A stretch of 64,000 nucleotides of DNA from Liolophura sinensis (GCF_032854445.1 NC_088301.1:57174512-57238511); one strand, 5' to 3'; shown: positions 1 through 13,619, counted from the stretch's first letter. A program made the numbers and translations. The notes: a model not told the origin generated them from the letters alone.

Positions 1-341
1 GATAACTGAAGAGATTTAGTTTTGTAACGTGGAAAAGGGCAATTTAATACAGAGATTAATTCATTTCTAATCAACACCAAAGAGTCATAAAACCCATCTG
101 AGTCTACCAGTGGAAAAGGCAGCCCTGCAGAAGATGATCTACAAGTCCATAACAATGACAACAATGTTTCTTTACAACATGTAGGTAACAACAGCCTTCA
201 TTTGTTTGCATCCAATTTTTCCAACTATCCATAACCTGTTAATGTCATTACATTTTCACATCAAGCTTGATATTCTTGAGCTTAAAGCATACATTTATGT
301 TACATACTTCTGCTTCTTTTTCAGATTTTCCCACAACTGAT
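1..341 (-). other. 3' UTR side of the HEBP2-like gene
   Basis: This stretch follows the TAA stop at 344-342 on the minus strand. I see no further coding sequence. The hexamer ATTAAA on the minus strand (plus positions 43-48) is a possible polyadenylation signal; no AATAAA is visible, and the transcript may extend past the window edge. Confidence 0.4.
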
Positions 342-3300
342 TTACTCCTCTGCCAAGAACCAGATTTCGTTGTGTCTGTGTAACAGTTGAAAGGGGCTAT
401 CATATCCAGCAGTGAAGTAATAGTCTTTTACATACGCCTTTCCCTCCAGGGCTTTTGCAAGTTTTCCAGCTTCTTCCAACCACTGATTGATTGAACGGAT
501 ATAACCAGGAAAGGACCTGAAGCATTAAAATATTAATGCATAATATCATGATTAATAATTAATTCGTACATTTATATGTATATGCTATAACACATCTGTT
601 TCCGCAAACAAAACAAAAAACAAGATTTCTCATGGCTTTGTGTACATCCCTTGAAGGGCAACTTGATAAAGAAAAAGAGCAAGAATTAAAACACCTCAAT
701 CATTATGTGCAGCAATGGAAGTAACTGAGATCAGGGGAAGATACATATAATCCTCTCATCCAAGCATTGCAAGCATTTTGTGAAAATTTCCATACCCTTA
801 ACAGCACATGCACTACTCTCACTAGCCAATAACCAGATACCTGACAACTTTCTGACATAAAACTAGGGTAGATTACACCATATATAGTCTCTTAACTCAA
901 CCTTACCTAACATACACAGACATAGTGGAGTTTGAGGTGAGGAATACTGTCTTGTCCAAGGGTTTAGGAGGATTGTGCTCTGATGAGGAGACGAAGAAGG
1001 ACATGGTGAAGTCATCCTCACAGGCAGGGCCAGGGCCAGGAATGATCTTTGTCAGCACTGGGGCTGTCATAGCTATCTTTTTCTCTGTAATACATAACAC
1101 ATACACAATACATAACAAATTTATACAGTAGTTCAGTACAGATCTAAGTATTTAAATTTTCAATCAAATTAAAGTATTACATTTGAAATAGTTCTGATTA
1201 ATTAGAAAATTAGTCACTATATATATTCTTTGATAAATTACTTTTCCTTAGACAACAAACTTCCTGGAAAATTTTGTTTTCTCATATTAGATGTACCTCA
1301 AAAATTCAAAATGCATATCACATTTAAACATCTCACATGGTCAGAAAGCTGCATTTCCGGGCATCATGTCAAACCACATTTTGAAATCAGGATCTAGTAA
1401 TAAGGCTAGAATAATGTTTAAATCATGATGATATTCAAGTTAATCAACTTCACTTACTTTCAACATTATTTCCTTGGATGTATTCAAACAGCTTCATGAA
1501 GTTGGTATTCTGGGCAGTTTGAAAGTCAACTCCTTTTGTGACATCCGAGACCCATCTTGAGGGATCATACTTGCGTAATTCATAATCCTGTAGACCAAAG
1601 TGAAAAATGATATGTATTAAAGCCTTGCCTAGTTGTTCCTTATGAATAAACAACACAGCATTAACAGTAGCCTCTTAATATAAACATTTGTGAATGATAA
1701 TGAAAAATTAGAAACTATACTCACAACCTCTTCACACTTTTCATTTTCATCATATGAGGTTTAACATTACTTTTGTATTTTATTAAAACTTGTATTGGTA
1801 TTCAGGTCACTGAAACACCATGCTCAAACAGCTATCTCTGAATGACTCTTAAATCAAAGTAAAAGCAGGACCCTGCTATAGTCACAATGGCTTGAACTTT
1901 CCACTGACCTTAATTGGCCAAGTACAGGACAACTTCCTGACTTTAAGGTCCAGCTAATCCAGCCAGGCCTGGATTTGACACCAAAACCCAATAACCATTA
2001 AAACTTGAAACTTTAAAAGTATTCCACAGCTAGGGAACAAGCCATGAGTAAGTGAGTTCCATTCCAAACATGAAAAAGCAAACCGTCATCCTGGGCTAAT
2101 ATAAGGCAACCAAAGCAGCCCTTAAGTGATATTGACTGATTGTACTCAACAATGGAAATCTGAAATATACCCAATCTGGTGCTTGGACTGAGCCTATGTA
2201 GTCTTATACAATATTACTCTGTTATATAAGTCTAAACTTTATAAATGACTGTCTATATATTTCCATATGACATCTGTTATACTGGTACTCATGAAAGACA
2301 GACGTGACCACTTGCGTTCTCCAACTGCATCTGGAGAATGCATGATTAGTCAACCCTTCCCAAGAGTAGCTAAAACTTCTCACAATTTTCTTTACCCTGA
2401 CTAATGTCCTCTACCTATGTGTAATAAACAAGATCTGTGCGCTCAGAACACAAAAAGTCAGGATAGAGACAAAACATGCAAATTTTTAGCTATTCTTGCA
2501 CTTTACATCTACATTATCAAGTACATGCTTTGCATGTCCTGTCATAAAACCTGAGGGTTGGGGTTAACAAAAAACTGTGCAATTTTAACTTGAAATAACT
2601 AAAAATCATCCAACTAATCTTGCCTTCTTGAGTTCTTGATCCACTGGTTTTGGATAAAGCAAGAATAAGAGAGTCGAGAATGCCAGAAAAGTGATTATCT
2701 TCAATGGTTTTAGTTTTTCTTGCATTCTTGAATTCCTGAGCTGCAGGTTATTAAAAGCCGTGTCTCGAGAACACGTGCGGCCACATCCGTTTTCCTTATG
2801 TAATTGCACAGGTACAGGCTACTAGAGTAAAGTAGATTATACAGAAGGCACACTATCAACAGTCAATATATATAGTGATTATTTACTTGAAAGGTATGCT
2901 ATGACATATCGGTACTCAAGAATATTTCATTAAGTTTGTACAACAATGGACAGTATTAAGGAAGTAGAGCCCGGGGAGAAACCTCAACCAATTGCAGGTT
3001 GTAGGCAGACCTTCCCACCTAAGATCCAAGTGGAAACCAGCATCAACTGGTTGTGAACTCAGAGTCACTGCATTGGTGAGAGGATTTTAAGCCATTGTGC
3101 AAGCTAACCATGTATCTACACATATGTGTATACACACACACATATTACTCCTAATTTTTAGTTTTTGCAAGGAGTGAGAGAGTGATCGAGTATTTAGAGT
3201 TTAACGTCAAACTTAACAAATTTTCAGTAATATAACGACGGATTCCTTAGAGTGCATGTAATGTGTCCCCATGTTCCACAACAGTTTTCCACAACTCTTT

Positions 3301-4975
3301 CATCTAGTGCTACTTCACTGGACGACTTATCGAAGGCAAGTAAACAGCCCCACCCGAGCCATTATACTCATATCTATCAACCAGTGACTGCACTATGCCC
3401 TTAACGCAGAACGCAAAATGAGGAAGCTACAACTTCCTCTTTTAAGGTCTTAGTGACTCGACCCAGGTTTGACCCTGGATCTACCCTACTCGCGCGGTAA
3501 AGGAGGTGATAAATTACATGGAGTTAAATGGGTGAAATGATGATTTTTGCCAACTGCTTAAAGTGCCACTCTGGTCAGAATACAACTTGCATGGATATAT
3601 TACAAGGATACGAAAGAAATCCGATGGAGTAAGCCTCACACTATGTTTCAATAGGATTTTGATGAATAACACTATTTAACCCACATAACTGAAGATTCCT
3701 TGAAAAGCAAAATCTTCCGCAGTGTCCGTAAAATTTTCCTGATGTGATGTGATAATATTCCCTATAGGACAATGAACCAGGCAGATGTGACGCTGAGTAA
3801 GGCCTTTATGCTGGGATGACATCAAAAGCATTTGAAAAGGTAATGTCATTTGTGGATATACATCAGCGATTGATGACGCCATGTGTGCGTGGGACATGCC
3901 ACACCAGGCAAAGTGGAAGGGACAGAAATATTTCCGTATACTCGGATGAAATGTACACTATCAATTTTAATTCAGTGGAATATTTCCACAATTTAGGAAA
4001 GCAATTCAGACTATCCCAGTCTCTATCAATTTACCTTGCTTTTAAGACACAGATGTTTTGACACCAAAGTAGCTCTTTAGGTTTAAAGTACTACAGGACA
4101 TTGGAACATTGACAGCCGAAGGCTATAGATACTTCCTGAATACTTTTCCTGAGAGAATTTCTCACCTAAAAGCTATATTTATTTTCTATGCGAAAATCTT
4201 CTCCTGGGCGTGTCTCACCTGGGTTAAATTTGCTTTGTTTTCACCCCAGTCCTCTAGTCACATGACCAAAGAGTGTGCTTATGACTGGCTCAGAGCAACT
4301 ATGACATCACTGCAAAACTATGAATAGAGCTCACATGGCCTACTCATCAAAAAGTGGGACCGTGCTGTTGAGCTTGTGACTTAGATTTGCAAATAATCGA
4401 CAATTAAAAAAAGAATAAGCGACATTCGCATTTCGGGATGTGCGCCACTACACTCGCCACAACAATGCAGCCGTGTCTCAAATTAGCACCCGCTGGCGAC
4501 AGTGGCCTTTGAAATTTCTGCATTTCACAGCCAATAAGACGGCAAGTTTTCAAAGTAACACTTTTACTTGTTCCATTTCAACAACTGTTTTTACTGTAAG
4601 TTACTGCGAATGGGGACTCGATTTCCAACATAGAATTTCAATGAAACTGATATTTCATTTAAGCAAGCAACATGCTGTTACCAGGTTAAAACATAGCCTA
4701 GGCTGTTGAATGAAAATTAGCACCCAGCGTAATGCGAGATCTTGCGATGTTTCTGTTTAAAAAATGGCGGCCTTCTGAAATGCGAAAGTGACTTATGAAG
4801 ACAGTGCAACTGCCGAACCACTTACCGCTGTTGATGATTCCACGTTATAACTCGGACAATCTAACTTGTTGCAAAAGTCAGGCTTTTTTGTGGTTCTCCT
4901 CGAAGGGACAAATTTGAGGACACTGCCTTCCACAACAATTCCGATGATACACGTTATACCAATAAATGCTTTCAT
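342..4975 (-). CDS. HEBP2-like: SOUL-family heme-binding protein (HEBP2-like), 4 exons, complete
   Basis: Exons, in transcript order on the minus strand: 4975-4826, 1587-1458, 1084-907, 516-342. All have GT/AG borders and the phases agree (0, 1, 2), giving 633 bases and 210 residues, close to the roughly 205 of human HEBP2. The SOUL signature is clear: YELRKYDPSRWVSD in exon 2, the KIAMTAPV motif in exon 3, and YYFTAGYDSPFQLLHRHNEIW near the C-terminus. Family knowledge: SOUL proteins bind heme or porphyrins. The chosen start (4975) opens a hydrophobic segment, MKAFIGITCIIGIVVEG, that looks like a signal peptide, so the product is probably secreted, unlike cytosolic mammalian HEBP2. Two upstream in-frame Mets (5062, 5026) would bury this segment, so I rejected them. 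Intron 1 is 3.2 kb and contains SINE copies. The family call is firm; ligand and localisation are inferred. Confidence 0.9.
2965..3110 (-). repeat. SINE family A fragment in HEBP2-like intron 1
   Basis: Diverged copy of the tRNA-derived SINE seen best at 13620-13851. It keeps the middle (CCGGGG...CAGGTTG...GGCAGACCTTCCCAC) and the B-box side (GTGAACTCAGAGTCACTGCATTGGTGAGAGG), with a decayed head at its right end. The conserved 3' tail is missing. Confidence 0.6.
3171..3506 (-). repeat. SINE family B copy, diverged, in HEBP2-like intron 1
   Basis: On the minus strand it reads from a tRNA-like B box (CCAGGGTCAAACCTGGG) through a body with ATAATGGCTCGGGTGGGG to a tail close to GAAAATTTGTTAAGTTTGACG. 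The tail matches the ends of the copies at 7095 and 7697, so it belongs to the same superfamily, though its middle is more diverged. Confidence 0.55.
3507..4825. other. Rest of HEBP2-like intron 1, nothing recognised
   Basis: Intronic sequence with several short open frames on both strands (for example 3816-4061 plus and 4440-4709 plus). None matches a family I recognise or has convincing splice or start context, so I treat them as chance. Confidence 0.5.
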
Positions 4976-5115
4976 TATGAGATTACCAGTACTCCAACCC
5001 TGCGTCGTCCTTCCTTTGCTGCACATGAAAAACTCAAACTTAACCAGTTCTTTTCTGTGCAAAACACACCTGACCAGGTGATTCCTGATGGTTGAATACA
5101 GTGCACGAAAACTGC

Positions 5116-5123
5116 TGACGTCA
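5116..5123. promoter_or_regulatory. CRE-like palindrome upstream of the HEBP2-like gene
   Basis: A perfect TGACGTCA (cAMP response element, CREB/ATF type) lies about 140 bases upstream of the chosen HEBP2-like ATG on the minus strand, a plausible promoter-proximal position. The same octamer also occurs in a dispersed repeat elsewhere in the window, so chance or repeat origin is possible. Confidence 0.35.
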
Positions 5124-5520
5124 CACCACGACTACAGCAACAAAGTGCAGGACGATTCCATTTTCATTGTGGGTGTGATTGGTGTGTTGTAAACTAGAAA
5201 TGCATATGGTTAAAATGAAGTGGAATAAAATTTACTCCCTTCGGTGCATGTGCGATCATCTTTGTTCTTTGACATAGTTATTTATTAGTATATTTAACAA
5301 CCAAGCACATTCTACAAGGGAGTTTTTGTACTGTTATGTAAAAGATGAGCGTCTACCCTCCCCTTTTTTCCAGCCCCCAAATGAGTTATCCTACCCACAT
5401 GTTTATCCTACCCTCAGCTCACATGTTTAGGGCACGTGGATGTGTTTGACAATTGTGTTGCATAACTATGGGACAAGTTCTAGGTCAGCTGCTGAAACAT
5501 ATTCTGCAGAGAAAGAGAGG

Positions 5521-5550
5521 GACACACACACACACACATATATATATATC
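5521..5550. repeat. (CA)n/(TA)n microsatellite
   Basis: A short CA run passes directly into a TA run. It lies in the intergenic space upstream of the HEBP2-like gene. Confidence 0.8.
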
Positions 5551-6775
5551 TTGTCCAGCAACCAATTTTAACTCATTTCAACTGTGACTCAGTAAGTTGT
5601 TGTTTCCAGGTCAAACCGGCCACGGATCAATAAGAAAAAAAATCTCATCAATTAAGTTTAATTTAATTGAACTAACCGATTAAGGTGACCGATATTCTTT
5701 TTTACATACGTAAAATACTCGTTTACTGTATATATACATGGTTAATATTTTTACTTACATGATTACAGTTTTTTGTGTACATATGTTGAAATTATTCGTA
5801 CATGTGTGCAAATAAAAATCACTTCTTTTTTTCACTACTTGTAGGCCTATATTATATAGGGGATGACATATTATTTCCAACGTGAATAATTTCCCCAACA
5901 GTTTTTTTTCAGTCCGTTAACTCTCCTTTGTTTTCTAGCAGACAAAATGAGAAGAAATTGAACCCCAATACCACCGGCCGTCGGGTATTTTCGTTATACA
6001 TATAGGTACCTGCTTTTTCAAGAATTTAGGCCTACTTCCCTTAACGGTAAGTACCTTTTATTTCAGTACCAAAGCTTATGGGAGTATGAAAAATATTGCG
6101 ATTTACTTTGTCAGTTTCCCAATGGACAGAAGCAAATGATTCAAAAGTAGTTAACCTTACAAGAAAGTTCACAGGTGAAACTGATTAGTCACAGTTAATC
6201 ACTGTAATGGCTAAAATCCCATCACACTGATGGTACTTCCAAATGCTAACCGCATTGGATAGCTAAAATTATCCAGACAGGTAATCAGAAACTATTATTT
6301 CACATATCACCACCTTGATTTGTAGGTTTAGTCGAAAGAGAAAAAAATAAGTAAATTCACGGACAAAATGCCCCCGCCACCTTTTAAGTTTACCATTTTC
6401 CTAATGCATCGATCTGTGCCATCCAAAAAAAAGAAAAAAAAAATTATTTGAATGCCTGATTTTTCGAGTGAGGTGGGACAAAAAGCGGTGGTGTTCTATT
6501 CCTTTACCTTTTTGTTTGACCCATGAGCTTTTTCAACACTCTAAGCTGCCTAGACATTCTAATTGGATAGACCTAAACGTGATGATCATGTATTTTGTTA
6601 AACTCGGCAGGAGTGTATATGTTTTCCGTTCGGAGGCGCTGAAGCTGGCAAATTCTTTGGGTTCCTGTTCTTGGTCGTGAATTGACATGTGTGACCTAAT
6701 GTTTTGCAGCCGATAGTCACAGACCCGTTGGACCACTGGTCAGTGTGTGGAGGTTAGTACTGCTCGGCACTTCAG
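5551..6775. other. Intergenic, nothing recognised
   Basis: AT-rich sequence with short A runs and no credible coding or RNA signal. The 70-codon frame at 6468-6680 runs against another on the opposite strand and shows no family signature. Confidence 0.4.
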
Positions 6776-6888
6776 CTCCGCCGGGCCCTGCACGGTTTCC
6801 TCCCATTCACTATAATGCTGGCCGCTGTAGGTCTAAGTGAGATATTCTTGAGTATAGAGTAAAACACCAATCAAATAAAAAAAAATCA
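6776..6888 (+). repeat. SINE family A, 3' half
   Basis: Contains CCATTCACTATAATGCTGGC, a shifted TATTCTTGAGTATAGAG and the tail AAAACACCAATCAAATAAA followed by an A run, matching the 3' end of the full copies at 24898 and 13620 (minus). The head is decayed. Confidence 0.75.
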
Positions 6889-7094
6889 ATCGGCACGTCA
6901 GTGCATCAGTTGACCCACATCCGTGCAACTACTACTTTATAATCCTGCAATTGCATTGCACAATAACCAGACCTGTTTTAAACCCATGGATTCCTGTTTA
7001 TTATATTATCGTTTTTGAATCACTACAAATATGATAGGAGAAAAGAAATGAGAAGTTTTAAAAGTTCTGCCTTGAACGAACGAATGGATGAATG

Positions 7095-7375
7095 CTTGGT
7101 GTGTAACGTCATAATTAACAATTTTTCAGTCATATGACGACGAGGAGTCATTAGGTGTGTTTACATATATATTGTTTCTTCTTGTGGCTGGGCGAGTCCA
7201 TGCCGCCAAAGTGCTGCCAGCACTAAAGTGTCATGACGAAAACACCAGATATGACACCCCACCCAGTCACATTATACTGACACTGGGCGAACCAGTCCTG
7301 TTTCCTAGGTATAACGTCTCATTACTGAGGTAGCACCAAGTACTATTTTAAAAGTCTTTGTTATGATCTGACCCG
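7095..7375 (-). repeat. SINE family B copy, left arm of an inverted pair
   Basis: The plus strand shows the reversed tail (AACAATTTTTCAGTCATATG), then ATGACACCCCACCCAGTCAC, CATTATACTGACACTGGGCG, and the remnant of the tRNA-like head (TGACCCGGGTTTAG). It is the reverse complement of the copy at 7697-7985. Confidence 0.8.
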
Positions 7376-7696
7376 GGTTTAGAAACTGCTGTTCTAGTGG
7401 TTAGTACATGAGTACATGAAATAGGTATGTGCGCGTAGAGGTATGACGTGTAATGCATTATATCATGGGACATCTGAGTCTACATCAACGTATATATCAA
7501 CTGTAAAACTGACATCATACATCATTCCTCTCTTCCACGTTATCTTTATGCGCTAAGTGAACGCATGATAACGCGATACGACTGTCTTACCTTGGAATCC
7601 ACTGTGCATATTTCGGTTTGTTACCCGAAAGTTTGAAAACGTGAACACACATGTATCCTTAGTTAAATTCTTATCAATATTGTGTATGCCCCTTTG

Positions 7697-7985
7697 GGCT
7701 TGTGGTACCAAAGACTTTAAAATGGTGCTTGGTGCTACCTCGCTTGGCGATCAGCACTGAGAGGTTCTAGCATTGAAGTGTGGGTGGTTGGCCTGGTGTC
7801 AGTATAATGTGACTGGGTGGGGTGTCATGTGTGGTGTCTTCGACATGATACTTCAATGGCGGCGGCACTTTGGCGGCATGAACTTGCCTTGCCACCAGAA
7901 GACAAATATATCTACACACATATAATGACTCCTTGTCGTCAAATCACTGAAAAAATTGTTAAGTACGACGATAAACTCCAAGGAT
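7697..7985 (+). repeat. SINE family B copy, right arm of an inverted pair
   Basis: Begins near TGGTACCAAAGACTTTAAAA, carries the core GTCAGTATAATGTGACTGGG and TGGGGTGTCATGTGTGG, and ends in AATTGTTAAGTACGACGATA. It is oriented opposite to the copy at 7095-7375, about 320 bases away. Confidence 0.8.
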
Positions 7986-10900
7986 GCATATTTGGGCTTT
8001 TATATAAACAGGACAGATTCACAATGTCTCACCACCACATTATCTGAAAGAATGAGGTGTTGTACGTTCCACTTTAACCTCGTCTGCTTCCGTTTTACCA
8101 TTGTACCATCTTCCTGCCAGCAAGGTTGATATACGTAGACGATGTTGAACATCGCTAGCTTGATCAAATGAAGATACGTTGTGCAAGCGTCTTATATGGG
8201 TGTCACGGCAGCAGACCCACGCACAATTTCGCCCTAGACATGTTTCAAAAGCCATATCCGGGAAAAGAGACATATGGCCATAAAAGAGCGTCACTTTGGT
8301 TCTGTGCCATGCACGTATACGCATGTTACTCAATAAGAACATTGGATTGTTCTGTCAGAAAAACTGCTGCAGAAAACATGCTGGTAATATTGACTCAACA
8401 TGATGTCGGAGAGCATGATCTCCGTACACATCAGTAGTTATGCAGACGTTGGCTGAAGACACGAAGCTGTGACGTGCATGTGGTTGTAACTGATATCTTC
8501 CCAAACTACCACATTCCAGTGAATGAGTTACCGGAGTAAACCGATGTTGTCACCCTTGGTCATCCAGTGGCGTCTAATGTATATAGAAGTTAACATAATG
8601 CATATTTTTAGCTATTCTGTGGTGCTGTAGGCGGCATGTAACTTGCTACTGTTTATGCATTTACATGAACAGTTTGAATAAAACCCTAACTGAGGTAAAC
8701 TGACAAGTATATCTATGCGTCAAAACAGGCATTCTCATACCAGACGTCAACGAAGATGGGCGTTCCGGGCCGTATTTCACTGGTTACGTGTGACGATTTA
8801 CCACCTATCTGTCATCGCTGCCCTGGTCTTTCTCTCTGTACGGTACAAAAATGCCCTGTGTTCAGGCTACAAGATAGACTTACCAGACACCATTAATATA
8901 TTCAAGACAACAAAGGATACTTTGCACAGTGAAAATGTGTGCTTTTCACAAAGAGTCGTAAATATGCTCGTGCAAACTTTATGGCTTTGCAACACTCTAG
9001 TTTTTTGTTTGAATGGTTAGCATGGATTGCAAACTGTGCATGTATGACATTATTCTGTCATGGTATTTCGGAAAGTGTAGGTTTGTGTTTTTTTTTTTTT
9101 TTTTTTTTTTTTTTCGATTTGCGATTCGTTTGCCGCGCAATATAGAAGTAAACTGGAAATGGCCATGTAATTACTGGAGTGGAGAACGTATAATGTTAAT
9201 TGTTACATTGCCTTTATTGACCACATGCGTCACTTCCGATTTAGAAATCATTGAATCGCTCGATTATATTAAAATTGATTTAAGTGTGAGGTGTTCCTAG
9301 GTTCTTTTGTAAAAATAATTGAACGTCAGTAAAATTTAGTTCGTCTTGTCCTTTAAGATCAACAGAAACTCTACATACCAACCAATAAAACGTGTGTCAT
9401 GTTGGCTCCTAGTTAACAGTTCACAGTCCAAAAGAAGCGAGCCATTATTTACTATAATGAAAGAAAAATGACGCTTACGCCTTTAGTAATGGGCGTAGGG
9501 ATCGTAACGTAACGTGGCGTTGGGAGCGATTTTGTAGGACTTGTTTAGTTGTGTACCAAGCATGAGATCTCTACACCCATAACTCAAAGTGTAAACGCCA
9601 GTTTTCTTTTATTATAGGAAATAAATGACTGATCTCTTTGAATTCAACTGCGAGCAAACTTTCAACTCGTACCAAGCAACTTCTATCAACAGGTATTTTC
9701 CGAGAGATCAGCAATCTCTTTAGAGTCGATTTTCACGACTGCTTTTTCTTTTTTTACGTTAAATTGACTAGAGTGAAACCCCCAATCCGATGCACCAATG
9801 TGAACATCCTTCTAAAGGAGTATTTAGAAGTAGAAGTATTGCAATGATTTAATTAATATCTATTATACTAAGACTTCGGATGATGTTATCGGCGACAATT
9901 TTCAGACATTTATTATGGAAGCCTCGAAGTCTCGTATTTCCAAGCTGATTTAAGACAAATCATCCATTCAAAAGTGGCAAAACAAACACATCATTGCCCG
10001 GTAACTTTAGTTTTATAGAGTTTATTCATAAGACTTTGTTCAAAGATTGCCGACAGTATCATTGTATTGCTTTACCGGTTGACGCCCAGAACTATATAAT
10101 TTGGACTCTTCGCGTATACTGTCCTGAGCTATATATATAGCCATAACACCAAGGATGCGTGAATAATATCAAGGTAAAGGACATCTCATTGGAGATGTAA
10201 ATAGGACGGTAAATCTTAGGCCAGGTTTTAAATTTATGATACCCACATCCGGGCACACTGTTTTCTGCCTTGCTTATTTAAAACCTAACTGTTTTGCTGT
10301 TCAGGTCGTCAAGCACAGGGGAGATAATTGAACTATAGTGCAGGTTCTGTCACGTTGTTCACACGTCTATCCCCTGGTGTAAATTCCACAGCTAATAGGC
10401 TCGTTGGTTTCTATTACCTGAAAGCGACAAACTCGCTAGTTATTGTAAGTGAATAAAGGTCGATTCTTTATCGATCGATGTCAGTCAGTGTCGAGGACAT
10501 AAGCCTGCACGCTAATGTTTTAGTACATACGTGCATGTGTAAAGGCTTGAACAGACTTGTGTCTTTGTGTGAGACCATGGAACTTTATGTGTAGACAATC
10601 ACATACACATAGCTGTTAGCTCTGTGACTCAGAAGCGGCTACCTATATGAGTTACATGGTTTCATCGATACAGGTGTGTGCATATAGGAACCTATGTTCA
10701 CACCTGTCCAAATAACTCGACTGGTCATTTTAGGTATTCACAAATATTACGCCGCTGTTCCTGAATTATATAGCCTGCACGTACAATTCCAAGGACAACT
10801 TAAATTCCACCTACTACTTTCAATACCACGTACAATATTTATCATTATAGGTTTTAAAAGATTGCACGAATACAAAAATATGTCAGAACGAAACTTTTAA

Positions 10901-13607
10901 CGGTACTCTAGATGCAAACTTTGAGGCTCTTGAACATGGACATGAGCAAACAGACCTACAGTTTGAGATCAAGGCTGAGCTCCGTTTTGCGTGTCCGATG
11001 GCCCACTTTCGGTCTCAGTGACAGCGGGTAGACGGAAAGCTAAGTATGACAAGTGTCTCCTGTGGTCTCATTGTGTACAGTTGCTATAACAACTTTAGTA
11101 TCATTCCAATGTCCCTTGTGAAAGGGCGCTAACGGTATAGCCAGTAGTCTAAGGATCAGGCAAAATGCCCCCTCTATAACACGAATCGTGTAAACACTGG
11201 CGATTCGGACGGTTGATTACCTGTCGTGTACACCAGCGCGACCAGGTGATCATCCAGGTAGTATATACCCGTGAGATTAACGTACACATACATATCACCT
11301 CACACAGACTTTCGCTAAGCCTGTTGCTCGGGCTGATCGGTTCCAGAGCCGTTAATTCACTGTCTGTCCACACTGAAAGACTTCTCATCTTTGTTGTGTA
11401 ATCGAGGGTCTTCATTTAAACATGCTGAACCCTGGGATATACGACGTACCTGTTGTTTTAAGCGTATCATGAAATGACCATTGGATTATATAGAAGTACT
11501 GGACGTATAAACCATCGAGATCAATGTCGACACCTGGGGTGAGTATAATGGTTTTCCGTGGTGGAATCGCATTATCCCGATGGGTAAGAGTATTACCTTA
11601 ACGTGAAAACAACCGTCTTTCATATTTAGGACTAAAAACAGACAAATTTTGTAATATACCTCCATTGTGAGCTTTAATTGTTGATTGGAAGTATAGTACA
11701 AGATACAGCTTTGTATAAGGCTAAATCCATTGTATACATGTAATGTACGTGACAACGAAATGAAGTCAGCATTCAACTGAAGTCAGCGTTCAGATAGCAA
11801 AACTGATGACATTTAGATTTCCATTCGCTAAGATTTAATAACAGGGTACTAATGTGTTATATAATATCCAAATATATATAAGCATTGGCTGGACTCGGTT
11901 TGTCACCAGATACTGTATCTTTCTTGTTGGTAATTGTTAATATCGCAATTTTTTAAAATAACTTTGATATTATAACACTGATACAGCAATACATACATAA
12001 CTTTTCCCCCTTTAATATATATCAGCATTCTCTTTTTCATTTGAAGTTGCCATGTCTAATAAGGTGACCAAAGTCCTGTTTCAAAGAATCACGGGCGAAA
12101 TGTAAATGATAAGCCTGAACACATGTACAGACATATGTACATGGCTGAAACACTGATGTTATAGAGGAGTTATATACAAGGTGGACGCACCTTTGTGTAC
12201 GTACATTGTAACGGGTGAAGGAGAGGACAGTTCTGCTGATTCACCGTCATAAACAGTATAAGTTTAAGACCGTGAGTTGAGAATATAGATGTTCAAGTGT
12301 AACGGCCAAAAACACGACCGGTTGTGGCACCTATGTCGTCATAAACGTTATGCCATTTAAAGTGCCAAACGTCTGCAGGGTATCTCACTTCCATGTTTTA
12401 TAGCCTTTATACAGGCATTCGCGTTTTAGCATGTAATTATAAACCAGATCTATAAACCTTGAAAATGACTCACTTAAAATACCAATACCTTTTTTACTTC
12501 AGCACTCAGGATGCACACAGATTTCAGGTATGCACAAATAAACAACTGTAAAAACAGGAATACGAGACAAAGTATGCTAAATGAGATAATGAAACAAATT
12601 ACATACAAATAATTTGCTTAATGTCATTAAGATTAAAAACAGTTCTATTATATTAGTAATTTTCTGAACAAAATAGGGTTTATTCGGCTTTTGACATCAT
12701 CTTACGGTAAATAATGTATCATACAGAGCAAAACTACCCTTAAACTACCGCAAAATACTTTCTCGCTGATTTGGTTGATTGTAATTAGAAATAACTCTGA
12801 GAAAGTCATCACATATATACCTAGCTATCCCTTTTAACCAAACGCATACATATGAACTGTTAAAATCGTGTTCCCAGGCAATCACAGAACAGTTTGTGCG
12901 CATGCTGTTGCACGGTTGGCTATACGTCTAAAGGTCCAAAAGCTATAGGGATAGGTGTCCAGTCCACGGAAAAGCTAATTAATCCACAGGATTGCTATCC
13001 TGGTAAACAGATCATTGATGTGTGGTAGTAAATAATTTAGAATCTTTCAACCAGTCATGGTTATTTTTGCCACTAGCATAACCTATATGCACTATAGGGA
13101 TGATATTACCCATAAAGCATGTTTATCACGAAATAAATTAAGTTTGTTTTGTATAACAGATTAATTGCGTCGCTAGCAACTGTGAGGATATTTGACATTA
13201 TGTTTGTCAACATTAGGTAACAATATGTAAGTTCCACACTGAATATGTTGATTGAATTCAGTCATGATATATGTTATATTATATATTTTCCGTGCAATCC
13301 GACAACCAATTTCCAACCATTGTTTCGACAAAGCATTCTGTAGGGTAATGGCATAGGCAGCAACCTTCTATATGGTCACAATAATCAACCACTCAAACAT
13401 CGGGGTGGTTAGCACGCCTTTAAATGATTTGTGCTCGGCTCGGTCTATATAATGCCGTCTGTCACTATACTTAGACCATCCAGAAAGTATACAGTAAGTT
13501 ATATGCAACATATATACATTGTGTATGAATTCAGTCCGTTCATCAATCAACAAAACTGTAATTCAATGTACTTCTTTTGTTTAACTAACAACCATCGTGT
13601 ATCATAT
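7986..13607. other. Intergenic, no recognisable gene
   Basis: About 5.6 kb with only short open frames on both strands. The longest (8715-9020 plus, 101 codons, and 8040-8342 minus, 100 codons) match no family I know; the first has one hydrophobic stretch (VTIYHLSVIAALVFLSVRY) but no supporting context. An uninterrupted run of 27 T lies at 9088-9114. Confidence 0.4.
9088..9114. repeat. Poly(T) run, 27 bases
   Basis: An unbroken T run, possibly the reversed poly(A) tail of an old retroposed sequence on the minus strand. I see no recognisable element body attached to it. Confidence 0.7.
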
Positions 13608-13619
13608 GATACCTATATA

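Noticed and set aside
5026-5062. Upstream Met codons for the HEBP2-like protein
   Set aside because: They would put about 13-29 polar residues ahead of a good signal-peptide start at 4975, and the frame match upstream can be chance.
8715-9020. 101-codon frame with a hydrophobic segment
   Set aside because: No recognised family, no splice or promoter context, and a 100-codon frame occurs close by on the other strand, so chance is likely.
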